Positions 1-7,463 of a stretch of DNA of 17,583 bases are shown in pieces; positions within the stretch are counted from its first letter, which is position 1; each line of letters starts with the position of its first letter. This stretch comes from CBDCUC01 sp965222485. Its GTDB lineage: Bacteria > Pseudomonadota > Alphaproteobacteria > Rhizobiales > Hyphomicrobiaceae. The notes under the pieces are model-generated. The model searched no databases. It was not told the origin of the DNA and saw only the letters and a program-made list of their open reading frames with translations. The stretch is taken from contig CBDCUC010000018.1 in NCBI GenBank assembly GCA_965222485.1, forward strand, positions 1 through 17,583. Direction: 5' to 3'. The position numbers and the translations under genes were made by a program.

Positions 1-2
1 TC

Positions 3-1436
3 AATATTCATCCGATTCATTGGCAGGCCGAACCGCGCATGTTCTTCTTTCTGTCGACGGCGCGCTCTAGCTCGAAATGGCTAACGAAAGTTCTCGATGA
101 CGCGAGTAGTCTTCAGGCCCGACACGAAGACTTCCTGAATTTCACCTACGAAGAAGGTGAGAGACTTGAGGATCACCGCACAGGCCTAGGTTATGCCGAT
201 TGGATTGCCGACCCGTCGAACGTAACGGGGAGAATCGATGCGGCACGTAGCTGGCTTGCGGACCAGAAACCGGCTGACACTGCTGAACTCAACGTTTATC
301 TGGAACGGCATGTGGATATACTAAAACGCTATTTCCCGCATGCCCACTTTGTATTCCTGCATCGCGCGCCTGATAAAGTCGTTCGCTCAATTATGAACCG
401 CGAATGGTTCGACACAGCGACGGACGATCGCCATCCAGCGCCTGATGATGTCATGAACTGGGCAAACCTTTCGCCGTTCGAGCGTTGCTGTCACTACGTC
501 CGTGAGGCGATGTCCCGCCTTTTTCTAGCCTGTCAGTCTCGAATTAGAAGCAATGAGCTTACAGACTCTATGGAGACCTGCGGAGCAATTCTCAAGCAGC
601 ATGACATTGCATTCTACCCGAGACTTGCCGAGCACTTCTTCGCAACACGAATTAACGCAAACAAAAGCATGGCGTTTCCTGGTCCATCTGGCTGGACGCC
701 CGAGCAGCAAGAGCAATTCGACCAGATTTGTGGGCCGATATCACACATGCTCGGGTATGCCGGCTCGTCTTCGAAAAGCCGTGCGAAGGCCGATCCGGTT
801 CTCGCGATGAAGCTGAAGCTGGCGCAGATGAAGGAACTCATTCCACGCCATAACTTTCAGCTTCCTAGCGCCCTTTGGTTCAATCACGTCCGCCAGAGCA
901 CGACCGGCGCATCAGTCTCGAAAGGAAAGATTGTCCTTTCTCAGCAAGTCAATCGGCATGCCTTCGTGTATCTCGGCATGTCCGGGCTTCGCTTTCACAT
1001 GTCGTTTTCTGCGCTGCCGAATGCGGAATACACGGTATCCTTTCGTGCAGATGTTTCAGGCCCAAAGGGCGCTTTGTGCCAGTTCTTTGTTGTCGAGGAT
1101 GTTGGCGGCCAAAAAGATGTTAAACGCAGACTACTTCGCCGGTTCGAAGGCGGAGCGGAATCTGTGAGGCTAAGCTTCCGTCCGGGCTACGCCACCAGGC
1201 GGTTTTGCTTCATGTTCAACGTACCCTTGGGGGCCGGCGGAAGCGTGGCTGAAATTCGAGATTTTGTCGTTGAGGTTCCGGCCACACGACTATCACAGCT
1301 GGCTATCGCCAGCCGGGCTGGACCGACCTGGTTCTCCGGCGGGCTTGAATTCAGGCTCTCAACGCTGGGACTTAAGGCCGTCAACGCGGCGCGAAGGCTA
1401 GCAAAGAAGGGCTTTCGTGTGCTGGCGCGGCGATGA
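3..1436 (+). CDS. Sulfotransferase-like protein with C-terminal beta-rich domain (5' end probably outside window)
   Basis: Probably transfers sulfate from PAPS to a glycan. Residue numbers count from the ATG at 39. The N-terminus carries a P-loop-like 5'-phosphosulfate motif, FFFLSTARSSSKWL (2-15), and FLHRAPDKVVRSIM (106-119) fits the 3'-phosphate motif with its Arg and Ser. The usual R-S-G-T core is R-S-S-S here, a departure that could lower or change activity. Residues about 265-430 look like a beta-sandwich of alternating strands, possibly a carbohydrate-binding module; the tail (about 440-465) is basic. The frame is open from base 3 with no stop before the ATG at 39, and the upstream residues (ending AEPR) resemble the usual lead-in to the P-loop, so the true start may be left of the window. 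No good ribosome site precedes 39. The gene converges on the acetyltransferase gene with a 12-base gap. Sulfotransferase superfamily is fairly sure; substrate unknown. Confidence 0.72.
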   Translation, partial: NIHPIHWQAEPRMFFFLSTARSSSKWLTKVLDDASSLQARHEDFLNFTYEEGERLEDHRTGLGYADWIADPSNVTGRIDAARSWLADQKPADTAELNVYLERHVDILKRYFPHAHFVFLHRAPDKVVRSIMNREWFDTATDDRHPAPDDVMNWANLSPFERCCHYVREAMSRLFLACQSRIRSNELTDSMETCGAILKQHDIAFYPRLAEHFFATRINANKSMAFPGPSGWTPEQQEQFDQICGPISHMLGYAGSSSKSRAKADPVLAMKLKLAQMKELIPRHNFQLPSALWFNHVRQSTTGASVSKGKIVLSQQVNRHAFVYLGMSGLRFHMSFSALPNAEYTVSFRADVSGPKGALCQFFVVEDVGGQKDVKRRLLRRFEGGAESVRLSFRPGYATRRFCFMFNVPLGAGGSVAEIRDFVVEVPATRLSQLAIASRAGPTWFSGGLEFRLSTLGLKAVNAARRLAKKGFRVLARR

Positions 1437-1448
1437 CACCGTGGCGAC

Positions 1449-2045
1449 TTAAGCCGGTTTCAGCCGGCCATCTTCCGTAAGAACATAGCGCGTGCCCTCC
1501 TGCGGGCAGATCAAGTCTTTACCAAGCCGAAGTCCAGCCCTGCTCATCCAACCGATCCGTTTTGCGGGGACTCCCGCCATCAACGCAAAATCGAGCACAT
1601 CGTTTGTCACAACGGCACCGGCGGCGATGAAACAGTAGGCGCCCAGCGTGTGCCCGCAAACGATCGTGGCATTCGCCCCGATCGAGGCGCCTGCCTTTAC
1701 TAACGTGGGACGAAACTCGGTCTTGCGTTCGATTTCGGAGCGCGGGTTATTGACGTTTGTAAATACACAGCTTGGACCACAGAAAACGCCGTCTTCGAGC
1801 GTCACGCCTTCGTAAATCGAGACGTTGTTTTGAACCTTGCAATTGTTGCCAATGCGCACGCGCGGACCCACTACGACATTTTGCCCAAGCGTGCAGCTTG
1901 TGCCGATCACGGTACCAGGCAGGACATGGCTGAAATGCCAAATGCGGGTTCCGGCGCCAATCTCAGCATTAGGGTCGTCCACGTAACTGCTTTGGTGAAC
2001 CTGTACGCCCTTGGCTTCCCATTCCGGTTTGAACTGGCCGGCCAT
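1449..2045 (-). CDS. WbpD/WlbB-type sugar N-acetyltransferase (left-handed beta-helix)
   Basis: Predicted cytoplasmic acetyl-CoA-dependent N-acetyltransferase for an amino sugar nucleotide. In the WbpD/WlbB family the substrate is the 3-amino group of UDP-2-acetamido-3-amino-glucuronate, giving the precursor of diacetylated uronic acids in O-antigens. Of 198 residues, about 22-160 are hexapeptide repeats forming a left-handed beta-helix: IGAGTRIWHFSHV near 29-41, VQNNVSIYEGV at 71-81, and AGAVVTNDV then AGVPAKRIGW at 142-166. The C-terminal CPQEGTRYVL (180-189) also fits the family. The reading frame runs upstream to 2162, but I choose the ATG at 2045: a GGGAG Shine-Dalgarno lies 8 bases before it, and the 198-residue length and N-terminus then match the family. 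No partner oxidoreductase, aminotransferase or epimerase of that pathway is in the window, so the exact substrate is inferred. Confidence 0.85.
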   Translation of the reverse strand: MAGQFKPEWEAKGVQVHQSSYVDDPNAEIGAGTRIWHFSHVLPGTVIGTSCTLGQNVVVGPRVRIGNNCKVQNNVSIYEGVTLEDGVFCGPSCVFTNVNNPRSEIERKTEFRPTLVKAGASIGANATIVCGHTLGAYCFIAAGAVVTNDVLDFALMAGVPAKRIGWMSRAGLRLGKDLICPQEGTRYVLTEDGRLKPA

Positions 2046-2742
2046 GTGTCGATCTCCCATCTGTTGGCAGTCGGATTTTCGGGTGGCCCCAACCAGAATG
2101 CTGCGGCGATTGATATTGGTTATCGACTCCATCGGGCGGTCAAGCTGAATACCGGCTCGCAAAGCATCTCAAACAGCTGATCAGCGCGCGGAACGACAAG
2201 CTGATCAATGCCCCTTGCGTCCACAAACGGCAACCCTAGTGACAATTTCTCCGTCAGCAACTGATCCTTTGGCTGCGAGCTGGTCCAGCTCCGAGACTGG
2301 TGGAAGGATGGCCGACGCCGACTTGGCAGTATTAATCAGGATATCGGGAAAGCAAGAAACATATTCGCAGTATGACCGTACAGCAGCAGCCTGGTGAGGG
2401 ACCTGCAAGGGTCCACTCACCTGCGAGAACCTATGTGAAAACGCTGCGCCGGTAGTTAGGCGAAGATCATGATGTAATTCATGGGCGAACTTCGGGATTT
2501 TATCTCTTAACGCCCAAACTTCATATTTGAGACCACCGGAGGGTCTGTGATAATGAATTGCACAAGACGAAAGCACATTGGTATTTTCCGGCGCGAGGCA
2601 TGACAGTCATAAACAGGTGGCTGACGGCCGATCGCACTGAACACACTATTAGCGGTTGCAGCCCGGGGAATGCCGCATTTGGCTCGCTATCGAGCTCTGC
2701 GGCTTTGAAAATACAAACTCGCGCAACCGTTCAGGAAGCTCC
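2046..2742. other. Divergent intergenic region, about 700 bases, no recognised gene
   Basis: This lies between the divergent acetyltransferase (-) and methyltransferase (+) genes, so promoters for both should be here, but I cannot point to convincing -35/-10 boxes. The longest minus-strand open frame (2205-2576, 123 codons) has no motif I recognise. A second minus frame near 2163-2240 reads as ordinary protein (for example VDARGIDQLVVPRADQLFEM) but is not in phase with the first. Together these could be the remains of a gene. AGCTGATCA occurs twice (2175-2183 and 2199-2207), the first copy inside the perfect palindrome GCTGATCAGC (2176-2185). Confidence 0.4.
2054..2058 (-). promoter_or_regulatory. 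Ribosome binding site deciding the acetyltransferase start
   Basis: On the minus strand GGGAG ends 8 bases before the ATG at 2045. The alternative in-frame starts at 2060 and 2162 have no comparable site, so this favours the 198-residue form. Confidence 0.6.
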
Positions 2743-3360
2743 ATGGCGAAATTCGATTACGATAACGTTGCTGGAAATCACTACGACAAATACAATTCCA
2801 AGAATCCGATAGCTGCTTATCTCGTCGCAGGATTTTTGAGGAATTTTACCGATCTGGTTGAATTCACGCAGGCAAAGGACGTATTCGAGGTTGGCTGCGG
2901 CGAAGGAAAACTGTCGCTGGAAATGCTCCGTAGAGGGCTGGCGGTGCGCGGAGCCGACTTGGAGGAATCTGTCGTACAACAGGCCAACGAAGCAGCCCGC
3001 GATGAGGGCTTCGCAGAAAGCTTCGTGGTTCGGGATCTTTACGAGCTTTCCGAGGAGGAAGCTGCCGCAGAGCTGGTGGTATGCTGTGAGGTACTGGAAC
3101 ACGTTCCTGACCCTGAATTTGCCCTTCGTGTGCTTACCCGACTGGCGCGTCCATGGTTGCTGTTGAGCGTACCGCGGGAGCCAATCTGGCGAGGCCTAAA
3201 CATGGCTCGCGGGAAGTACCTTTCTGACCTGGGCAACACACCTGGTCATATTCAGCATTGGCGCCGCCGCGACTTTGTCGACCTGGTTTCAAAGCACGCC
3301 AACGTGGAACAAGTGCGCGCGCCCCTGCCCTGGACTATGGTACTTTGCCGTTGTGACTGA
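2743..3360 (+). CDS. Class I SAM-dependent methyltransferase
   Basis: Predicted cytoplasmic SAM-dependent methyltransferase of 205 residues; the acceptor is unknown but is probably a sugar or lipid-linked glycan given the locus. Rossmann motif I is FEVGCGEGK (48-56), the acidic residue ending the second strand is in GADLEE (70-75), and the post-strand-4 motif is CEVLEHVPDP (115-124). The late segment LLLSVPREPIWRGLN (139-153) and PGHIQHW (167-173) are typical of methyltransferases found beside glycosyltransferases. The frame is open back to 2656, but the ATG at 2743 has AGGA 8 bases upstream and gives a normal N-terminus. Its stop overlaps the next start by 8 bases, so the two are probably translationally coupled. 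Confidence 0.85.
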   Translation: MAKFDYDNVAGNHYDKYNSKNPIAAYLVAGFLRNFTDLVEFTQAKDVFEVGCGEGKLSLEMLRRGLAVRGADLEESVVQQANEAARDEGFAESFVVRDLYELSEEEAAAELVVCCEVLEHVPDPEFALRVLTRLARPWLLLSVPREPIWRGLNMARGKYLSDLGNTPGHIQHWRRRDFVDLVSKHANVEQVRAPLPWTMVLCRCD

Positions 3361-4324
3361 TCCTGTCGAAAGCCCGCCAAGCACGCGTCGCAGGCTTGTA
3401 CGAGTTCTGGGAATTGCGCTCGCGATAGCATCGCTCGCTTACATCGCCTATAAAATCGGTGATGCGGACTGGTCTGCATTGAGTGGGGTCGCAACTGCAA
3501 ATATCTTACCAGCGCTGTTGGCTTCTTCTCTCGCCTATTGCGGTCTTGGAATTATTCTCGGCCTGGCCTGGTGGCTATTGCTCAGTGGATTGGTCGATGT
3601 TCGCATTGGAGCAAGATTTGTCGCCAGTCTTTATGCCGTGACACAAATCTACAAATATTTACCGACGAACATGCTGCACTTTGTTGGACGTCATGTCGTC
3701 TTGCGCAATGCAGGATTACCACACAGTGCGCTTGTAACGACGGCGCTTGCCGAGGCCGCCTCGGTTTCAATCGCTGCAATCGCAGTTGCGATTATCCTTG
3801 GCGGTAATACTCTATTGGAGCTTGGCACGCAGCAGGCTGGTGGCGATGTTGCATACGTATGGAGCCTCGTGGCGGTCGTCGCAGTCATCGGGAGTGCTGG
3901 CGTAGGCTTTGCGTTCTTTAGGGGATGGGTTTCTACTAACTGGCTGCTCTTTAGGCGGCCGGCATTCTTGCGTGCGTTCCTTCTGGCCAACCTAATGCAT
4001 ATCGTTTTCTTTGTCGGCACGGGGTTCATCCTGCTAGAACTCGCCCGCCAGATCACAACTGTTGAAACCTCTGACTTCGGCCTCGTAATTGCAGCTGGTT
4101 CCATATCGTGGCTGCTTGGTTTTGTTGTTCCAGGCTCCGCTGCGGGCATTGGCGTGCGAGAGGCTATGATGATCGTAATTCTCACCGGGCCAATTGGAGA
4201 TGCAAATGCGATTGCACTTGCCGGGCTCTACCGAATAACCACTGTTGGCGGTGATGTTTTGCTCGCTGTTCTGGGCTCGTTTGCGCAGCCGGCCAGCTTA
4301 CAGCGCGAAGTGGAGCGCGATTAG
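3353..4324 (+). CDS. Flippase-like integral membrane protein (LPG-synthase TM / AglD family)
   Basis: Polytopic inner-membrane protein of 323 residues with about seven or eight hydrophobic segments. Family hallmarks are visible: YKYLPTNMLHFVGRHVVLRN in the middle (the position of the usual YLPG...GR signature) and SWLLGFVVPGSAAGIGVREA near the C-terminus (the usual GF..PG..G.G.RE signature). Members sit beside polyprenyl-phosphate glycosyltransferases and are thought to move or assist lipid-linked sugars; the lysyl-phosphatidylglycerol synthase catalytic domain is absent. The GTG at 3353 is chosen because it overlaps the preceding stop (GTGACTGA) and leaves a short charged N-terminus before the first membrane helix; a TTG or GTG start further upstream would overlap the methyltransferase more deeply. 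The GtrB-like glycosyltransferase two genes downstream is a natural partner. Biochemical role not proven. Confidence 0.8.
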   Translation: MTDPVESPPSTRRRLVRVLGIALAIASLAYIAYKIGDADWSALSGVATANILPALLASSLAYCGLGIILGLAWWLLLSGLVDVRIGARFVASLYAVTQIYKYLPTNMLHFVGRHVVLRNAGLPHSALVTTALAEAASVSIAAIAVAIILGGNTLLELGTQQAGGDVAYVWSLVAVVAVIGSAGVGFAFFRGWVSTNWLLFRRPAFLRAFLLANLMHIVFFVGTGFILLELARQITTVETSDFGLVIAAGSISWLLGFVVPGSAAGIGVREAMMIVILTGPIGDANAIALAGLYRITTVGGDVLLAVLGSFAQPASLQREVERD

Positions 4325-4435
4325 CGGATGGACCGGTTCCAGAGGACTTTACGTCTCCAGAGCGCAGCGATACGTTCTCCGCTCCTGTATACGAGACCGG
4401 TTCTTTCACCGACACCGATAGTCTGAGGCCAAGCG

Positions 4436-5410
4436 ATGTTCTTTCTCAAGAGGCGTACCAAGGTCGATAGCCTGAGCAATACGGCTCGGGCGCGCCTCGA
4501 GACAATTGCAAAAGTGCGCAACGAGAGCCATGAATCGGTGATGGCTCGTTTCAGCAGCCGTGATCTGGCCAGAGCACCTGCATCGTTTCCCAAACACATC
4601 GATGCGCTACGATCAACAGCATTCGAAACAGCCGAAGTGCGCGATGGCCTAGCCTACGTCAAACTTTCCAATGGCCGTTCGTTTTACGGCAACATCTCCA
4701 AACCAAATCATCAACTCGCCTATGAATACGTCGCTGATCTTGTCCCTTCAATTCTCAACGAAGAGACGTTCCTCCTGGGAATAGATATTGCACAGCGGTA
4801 CGCCTCGGACAGTATTTGGCCACCAAAGCAGTTGCACCCACCGCAGGGTGGAACCGTTGTGGAATGTGGTGCGTATCTCGGCCACAAGACGATACGGTTT
4901 GCCGACGAGCTTGTCGGACCGAAAGGTAAGGTTCTGGCCATCGAAATGATGCCGGACAATGTAGAGATTCTGCGACGAAATATTAGAGAAAATGGTTTGC
5001 AAGACATCATTGACGTGATCGAAGCCGGCGTATGGAGTAAGCCCGACAGGTTAGTTGTGAAAGGCAAGGGCCGGCAAAGAAACACGTTGGTTGACCTTGC
5101 CAAGCTCGAAGAGGAGCAAGGATTTGATGACCCAGTCGATTCGCTCGATAACATCTTGGAAAACTGGGGCCAGCCAATTGTTGACTTGCTTTTTGTCACG
5201 GTAAATGGGGCAGAGGTGGAGGCGCTGCCCGGCATCAATCATTCGCTTTCGAGAATACGAGGCTTACACATTGTTGCGCTTTATTCGCGGGATGGCCGCC
5301 AAAACCACGAGATCTGTCGCGAGATTTTGCGAGATAAGGGGTGTAAAATTTTAGAAAGCTGCGATGAAACAGAAATCGTAGCGACGACTACTTTCTATCA
5401 GGACCCATAA
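4436..5410 (+). CDS. FkbM-family methyltransferase
   Basis: Predicted SAM-dependent O-methyltransferase of 324 residues, probably acting on a sugar hydroxyl of the glycan. SAM motif I is VVECGAYLGH (141-150) and the acidic residue of strand 2 is E170 in LAIE. The C-terminal family signature is VDLLFVTVNGAEVEAL (249-264), where most relatives have DVEGAE, so the acidic pair is replaced by T and N. The first 110 residues are an extra N-terminal region, longer than a minimal FkbM domain of roughly 200-250 residues. The ATG at 4436 has GAGG 8 bases upstream. It follows the flippase-like gene by 111 bases on the same strand. Confidence 0.83.
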   Translation: MFFLKRRTKVDSLSNTARARLETIAKVRNESHESVMARFSSRDLARAPASFPKHIDALRSTAFETAEVRDGLAYVKLSNGRSFYGNISKPNHQLAYEYVADLVPSILNEETFLLGIDIAQRYASDSIWPPKQLHPPQGGTVVECGAYLGHKTIRFADELVGPKGKVLAIEMMPDNVEILRRNIRENGLQDIIDVIEAGVWSKPDRLVVKGKGRQRNTLVDLAKLEEEQGFDDPVDSLDNILENWGQPIVDLLFVTVNGAEVEALPGINHSLSRIRGLHIVALYSRDGRQNHEICREILRDKGCKILESCDETEIVATTTFYQDP

Positions 5411-5750
5411 ATCAACCTGTTTGATATATGTTGCCAGCAATCTTGTGGTCCGCGAAAAGGCGCTTGGGCCATCGTCTCCGTGATAGGCCGGCCAACTGGC
5501 CCTCCTGCTGCAAATGACCGGCCTGTTTGCCGCGGCATGCCTGCCTGGTGCGAACGCACGCGTAATCAAGCCGTCGTGTACACAAGTTCTGGATCGCTTC
5601 GGTGTCTGTTTGTTAGGCACAAGTAGAGCGATATTGACAAGGATAACCCAAGATGAAAAACCCTTGCTCGATAGATAGGCGGGAGAGCATCGGGAGAATT
5701 GCCGTTGTACACCGAGATACTTGACCAATTAGGCATTGAGGCGCTTGAGC
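5411..5750. other. Intergenic region, no gene recognised
   Basis: About 340 bases separate the FkbM gene from the glycosyltransferase gene. One plus frame is open for about 70 codons after 5411, but its product is rich in Cys, Trp, Arg and Pro and does not look like a natural protein. The segment contains GGCCGGCC followed closely by GGCCAACTGGCC (near 5485-5505), small GC-rich palindromes without a T-tract. A TTGACA occurs near 5634 but I see no matching -10. A promoter for the glycosyltransferase gene may lie here. Confidence 0.4.
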
Positions 5751-6815
5751 ATGCCAACATCGATACCTGAGGACGCTAAATCTGGAGTCGAAGCAGCCGA
5801 TCGGGCAAGCAGCCCTGGCCGCAAACTCATAATCCAGATTCCATGCTTTAATGAGGAAGGCACTCTCGCGATCGCGCTGGCTGACCTACCGCGTCAAGTG
5901 CCAGGGTATGATCAGGTCGAGTGGCTGATCATTGACGATGGCTCGACGGACCGGACTGTGGAAGTCGCGTTGGAAAACGGTGTCGACCACATTGTTAGGT
6001 TACGCCACAACGAAGGCCTGGCTCGCGGTTTTATGGCTGGAATTCAAGCATGCCTCGCGCTTGGCGCGCACACTATTGTTAATACCGACGCCGATAATCA
6101 GTATGACGCGGCCAGCATTCCTGACTTGGTTCGACCAATTGTCGAAGGCAAAGCCGACTTTGTTATAGGTGCCAGACCGATCCGGCAGATCGAACACTTT
6201 TCGCCGATTAAAAAGTGGCTTCAGCAGCTGGGAAGTTATGTTGTCCGGGTGGCGAGCCGCACCGACGTTCCAGATGCACCCTCGGGGTTTCGTGCGATCT
6301 ACTGGGAAGCGGCTCTAAAGCTGAACGTCTTTTCAGAATATACGTACACTCTGGAGACGATAATCCAAGCAGGCCGTAAGAATATTCGGGTCACTTCGGT
6401 GCCGGTGCGGGTCAACGAGGACCTGAGGCCTTCGCGATTGGTCAAAAGTATAAGATCCTATCTTTGGCGGTCGATTGTTACGATTGTCCGCATCTTTCTG
6501 ATCTATCGGCCGCTGAAGACATTCCTGACGCTAAGCGCCATTTTTGGCGCTGGCTTCCTGATTGTCTCAACGCGCTACCTCTATTTCTTTATGATCGGTG
6601 AGGGCGAAGGCCATATTCAATCGCTGTTGCTAGCAGCAATCCTAGCAACCGCGAGCTTCATGAGCTTCTCAATTGCGGTAATCGCGGACTTGCTGTCAGT
6701 TAACAGGGCTCTTCTGGAAGACATAAGGCAGCGCTCACTTCGCAATCAGATTTCAGCTCAAAATTCTGCGTCAAGTGACCAATCGGTCGGCGCCGACCAG
6801 ATTGATCACGTGTAA
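5751..6815 (+). CDS. Family 2 glycosyltransferase, DPM1/GtrB-like, with two C-terminal membrane helices
   Basis: Predicted inverting glycosyltransferase that moves a sugar from a nucleotide donor to polyprenyl phosphate on the cytoplasmic face. Of 354 residues, the GT-A domain shows IPCFNEEGTL (30-39), IDDGSTD (61-67), the H-N-E-G-L segment (86-90) and the metal-binding DAD in NTDADNQYDA (111-120). SGFRA (178-182) is the usual acceptor-loop pattern. Two hydrophobic segments, about 257-280 and 289-313, anchor the C-terminus as in GtrB-type enzymes. The ATG at 5751 with GAGG 9 bases upstream is preferred over the in-frame TTG at 5736. With the flippase-like protein upstream it could supply lipid-linked sugar to a GT-C enzyme such as the one at 9381-11591. 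Donor sugar unknown. Confidence 0.9.
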   Translation: MPTSIPEDAKSGVEAADRASSPGRKLIIQIPCFNEEGTLAIALADLPRQVPGYDQVEWLIIDDGSTDRTVEVALENGVDHIVRLRHNEGLARGFMAGIQACLALGAHTIVNTDADNQYDAASIPDLVRPIVEGKADFVIGARPIRQIEHFSPIKKWLQQLGSYVVRVASRTDVPDAPSGFRAIYWEAALKLNVFSEYTYTLETIIQAGRKNIRVTSVPVRVNEDLRPSRLVKSIRSYLWRSIVTIVRIFLIYRPLKTFLTLSAIFGAGFLIVSTRYLYFFMIGEGEGHIQSLLLAAILATASFMSFSIAVIADLLSVNRALLEDIRQRSLRNQISAQNSASSDQSVGADQIDHV

Positions 6816-6886
6816 GTCTTAGCTTGACGGGATGACAACCGCCCACCGGTTCCGACCTGATTTCGGTTTCGTCTCTCTTTGATCTT

Positions 6887-6891
6887 GGAGG
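6887..6891 (+). promoter_or_regulatory. Strong ribosome binding site before a GTG start
   Basis: GGAGG ends 5 bases before the GTG at 6897. It rules in this start over the in-frame TTG codons at 6879 and 6885. Confidence 0.75.
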
Positions 6892-6896
6892 TTTTT

Positions 6897-7445
6897 GTGG
6901 CGGACCAGGTTAGTGAGGGACTGCTATCGCCGTTCCTGCAACGTCAGCGCTTGAACGCAGCCAGGCCATTCCTGAAGGGACGTGTCCTCGACATTGGTTG
7001 CGGGAATGGTGCGCTCACCGAATTCTGCCTGCCCGAGAGTTACTACGGGTACGACTATGACGCGGCTACACTTGCCGTAGCTCGCGCGACGCACCCCAAG
7101 TTTCGTTTTGAGCAAGATTTTCCTAACAATGAGCTATTCGATACAGTTGTCGGCCTTGCAATCATCGAGCATTTACCACGTCCTGCTGAGGACATGCGCA
7201 AGTGGGCGTCGTTTCTCGACCAGAATGGTTCCCTCGTGCTTACGACACCCCATCCGTCACTAGAGTGGGCCCACGAATTTGGCTCTCGCATTGGTTTGTT
7301 CAGCGCAGGTGCGGCCGAGGAGCACGAGCAACTGATTAATCGCAAGCTCATGGAGGGTCTGGCAGAGGAAGCCGGGTTGGTTGTTGGAACATATCGCCGC
7401 TTCCTCTTCGGAGCCAATCAGCTCTTTGTACTCAAGCGGGGCTAG
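6897..7445 (+). CDS. Small class I SAM-dependent methyltransferase
   Basis: A 182-residue methyltransferase with a minimal Rossmann domain. Motif I is VLDIGCGNG (30-38), the strand-2 acid is D53 or D55 in GYDYDAAT, and the strand-4 region is AIIEHLPRP (88-96) followed by LVLTTPHPS (113-121). The start is the GTG at 6897, fixed by a strong GGAGG 5 bases upstream. The length is on the short side for the family but no motif is missing. It lies 81 bases after the glycosyltransferase and is probably the last gene of the plus-strand group. The convergent gene on the other strand ends only 18 bases away, leaving no space for a simple terminator between them. Acceptor unknown. Confidence 0.82.
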   Translation: MADQVSEGLLSPFLQRQRLNAARPFLKGRVLDIGCGNGALTEFCLPESYYGYDYDAATLAVARATHPKFRFEQDFPNNELFDTVVGLAIIEHLPRPAEDMRKWASFLDQNGSLVLTTPHPSLEWAHEFGSRIGLFSAGAAEEHEQLINRKLMEGLAEEAGLVVGTYRRFLFGANQLFVLKRG

Positions 7446-7463
7446 AGTGCGCACGGGCGAAGC

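Noticed and set aside
1451..1467. GCCGG...CCGGC hairpin near the convergent 3' ends
   Set aside because: Only 5 bp, inside the last codons of the acetyltransferase, and no T-tract.
1449..2162. Longer 237-residue form of the acetyltransferase
   Set aside because: The extra N-terminus does not look like the family, and the ATG at 2045 has a good ribosome site.
2175..2207. Two copies of AGCTGATCA, one within a palindrome, considered as an operator
   Set aside because: Short, only two copies, and far from either start. Not enough to call a binding site.
3691..4185. 164-codon minus-strand open frame inside the flippase-like gene
   Set aside because: It is antisense to a clear membrane-protein gene, and its Thr/Ala/Arg/Pro-rich composition is typical of shadow frames.
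4720..5238. 172-codon minus-strand open frame inside the FkbM gene
   Set aside because: Antisense to a well-supported gene, Ser/Pro-rich composition and no known motif.
6534..6551. Perfect 7-bp inverted repeat with a TTTT loop
   Set aside because: It lies within the coding sequence of a membrane helix of the glycosyltransferase and has no T-tract after it, so it is unlikely to be a terminator.
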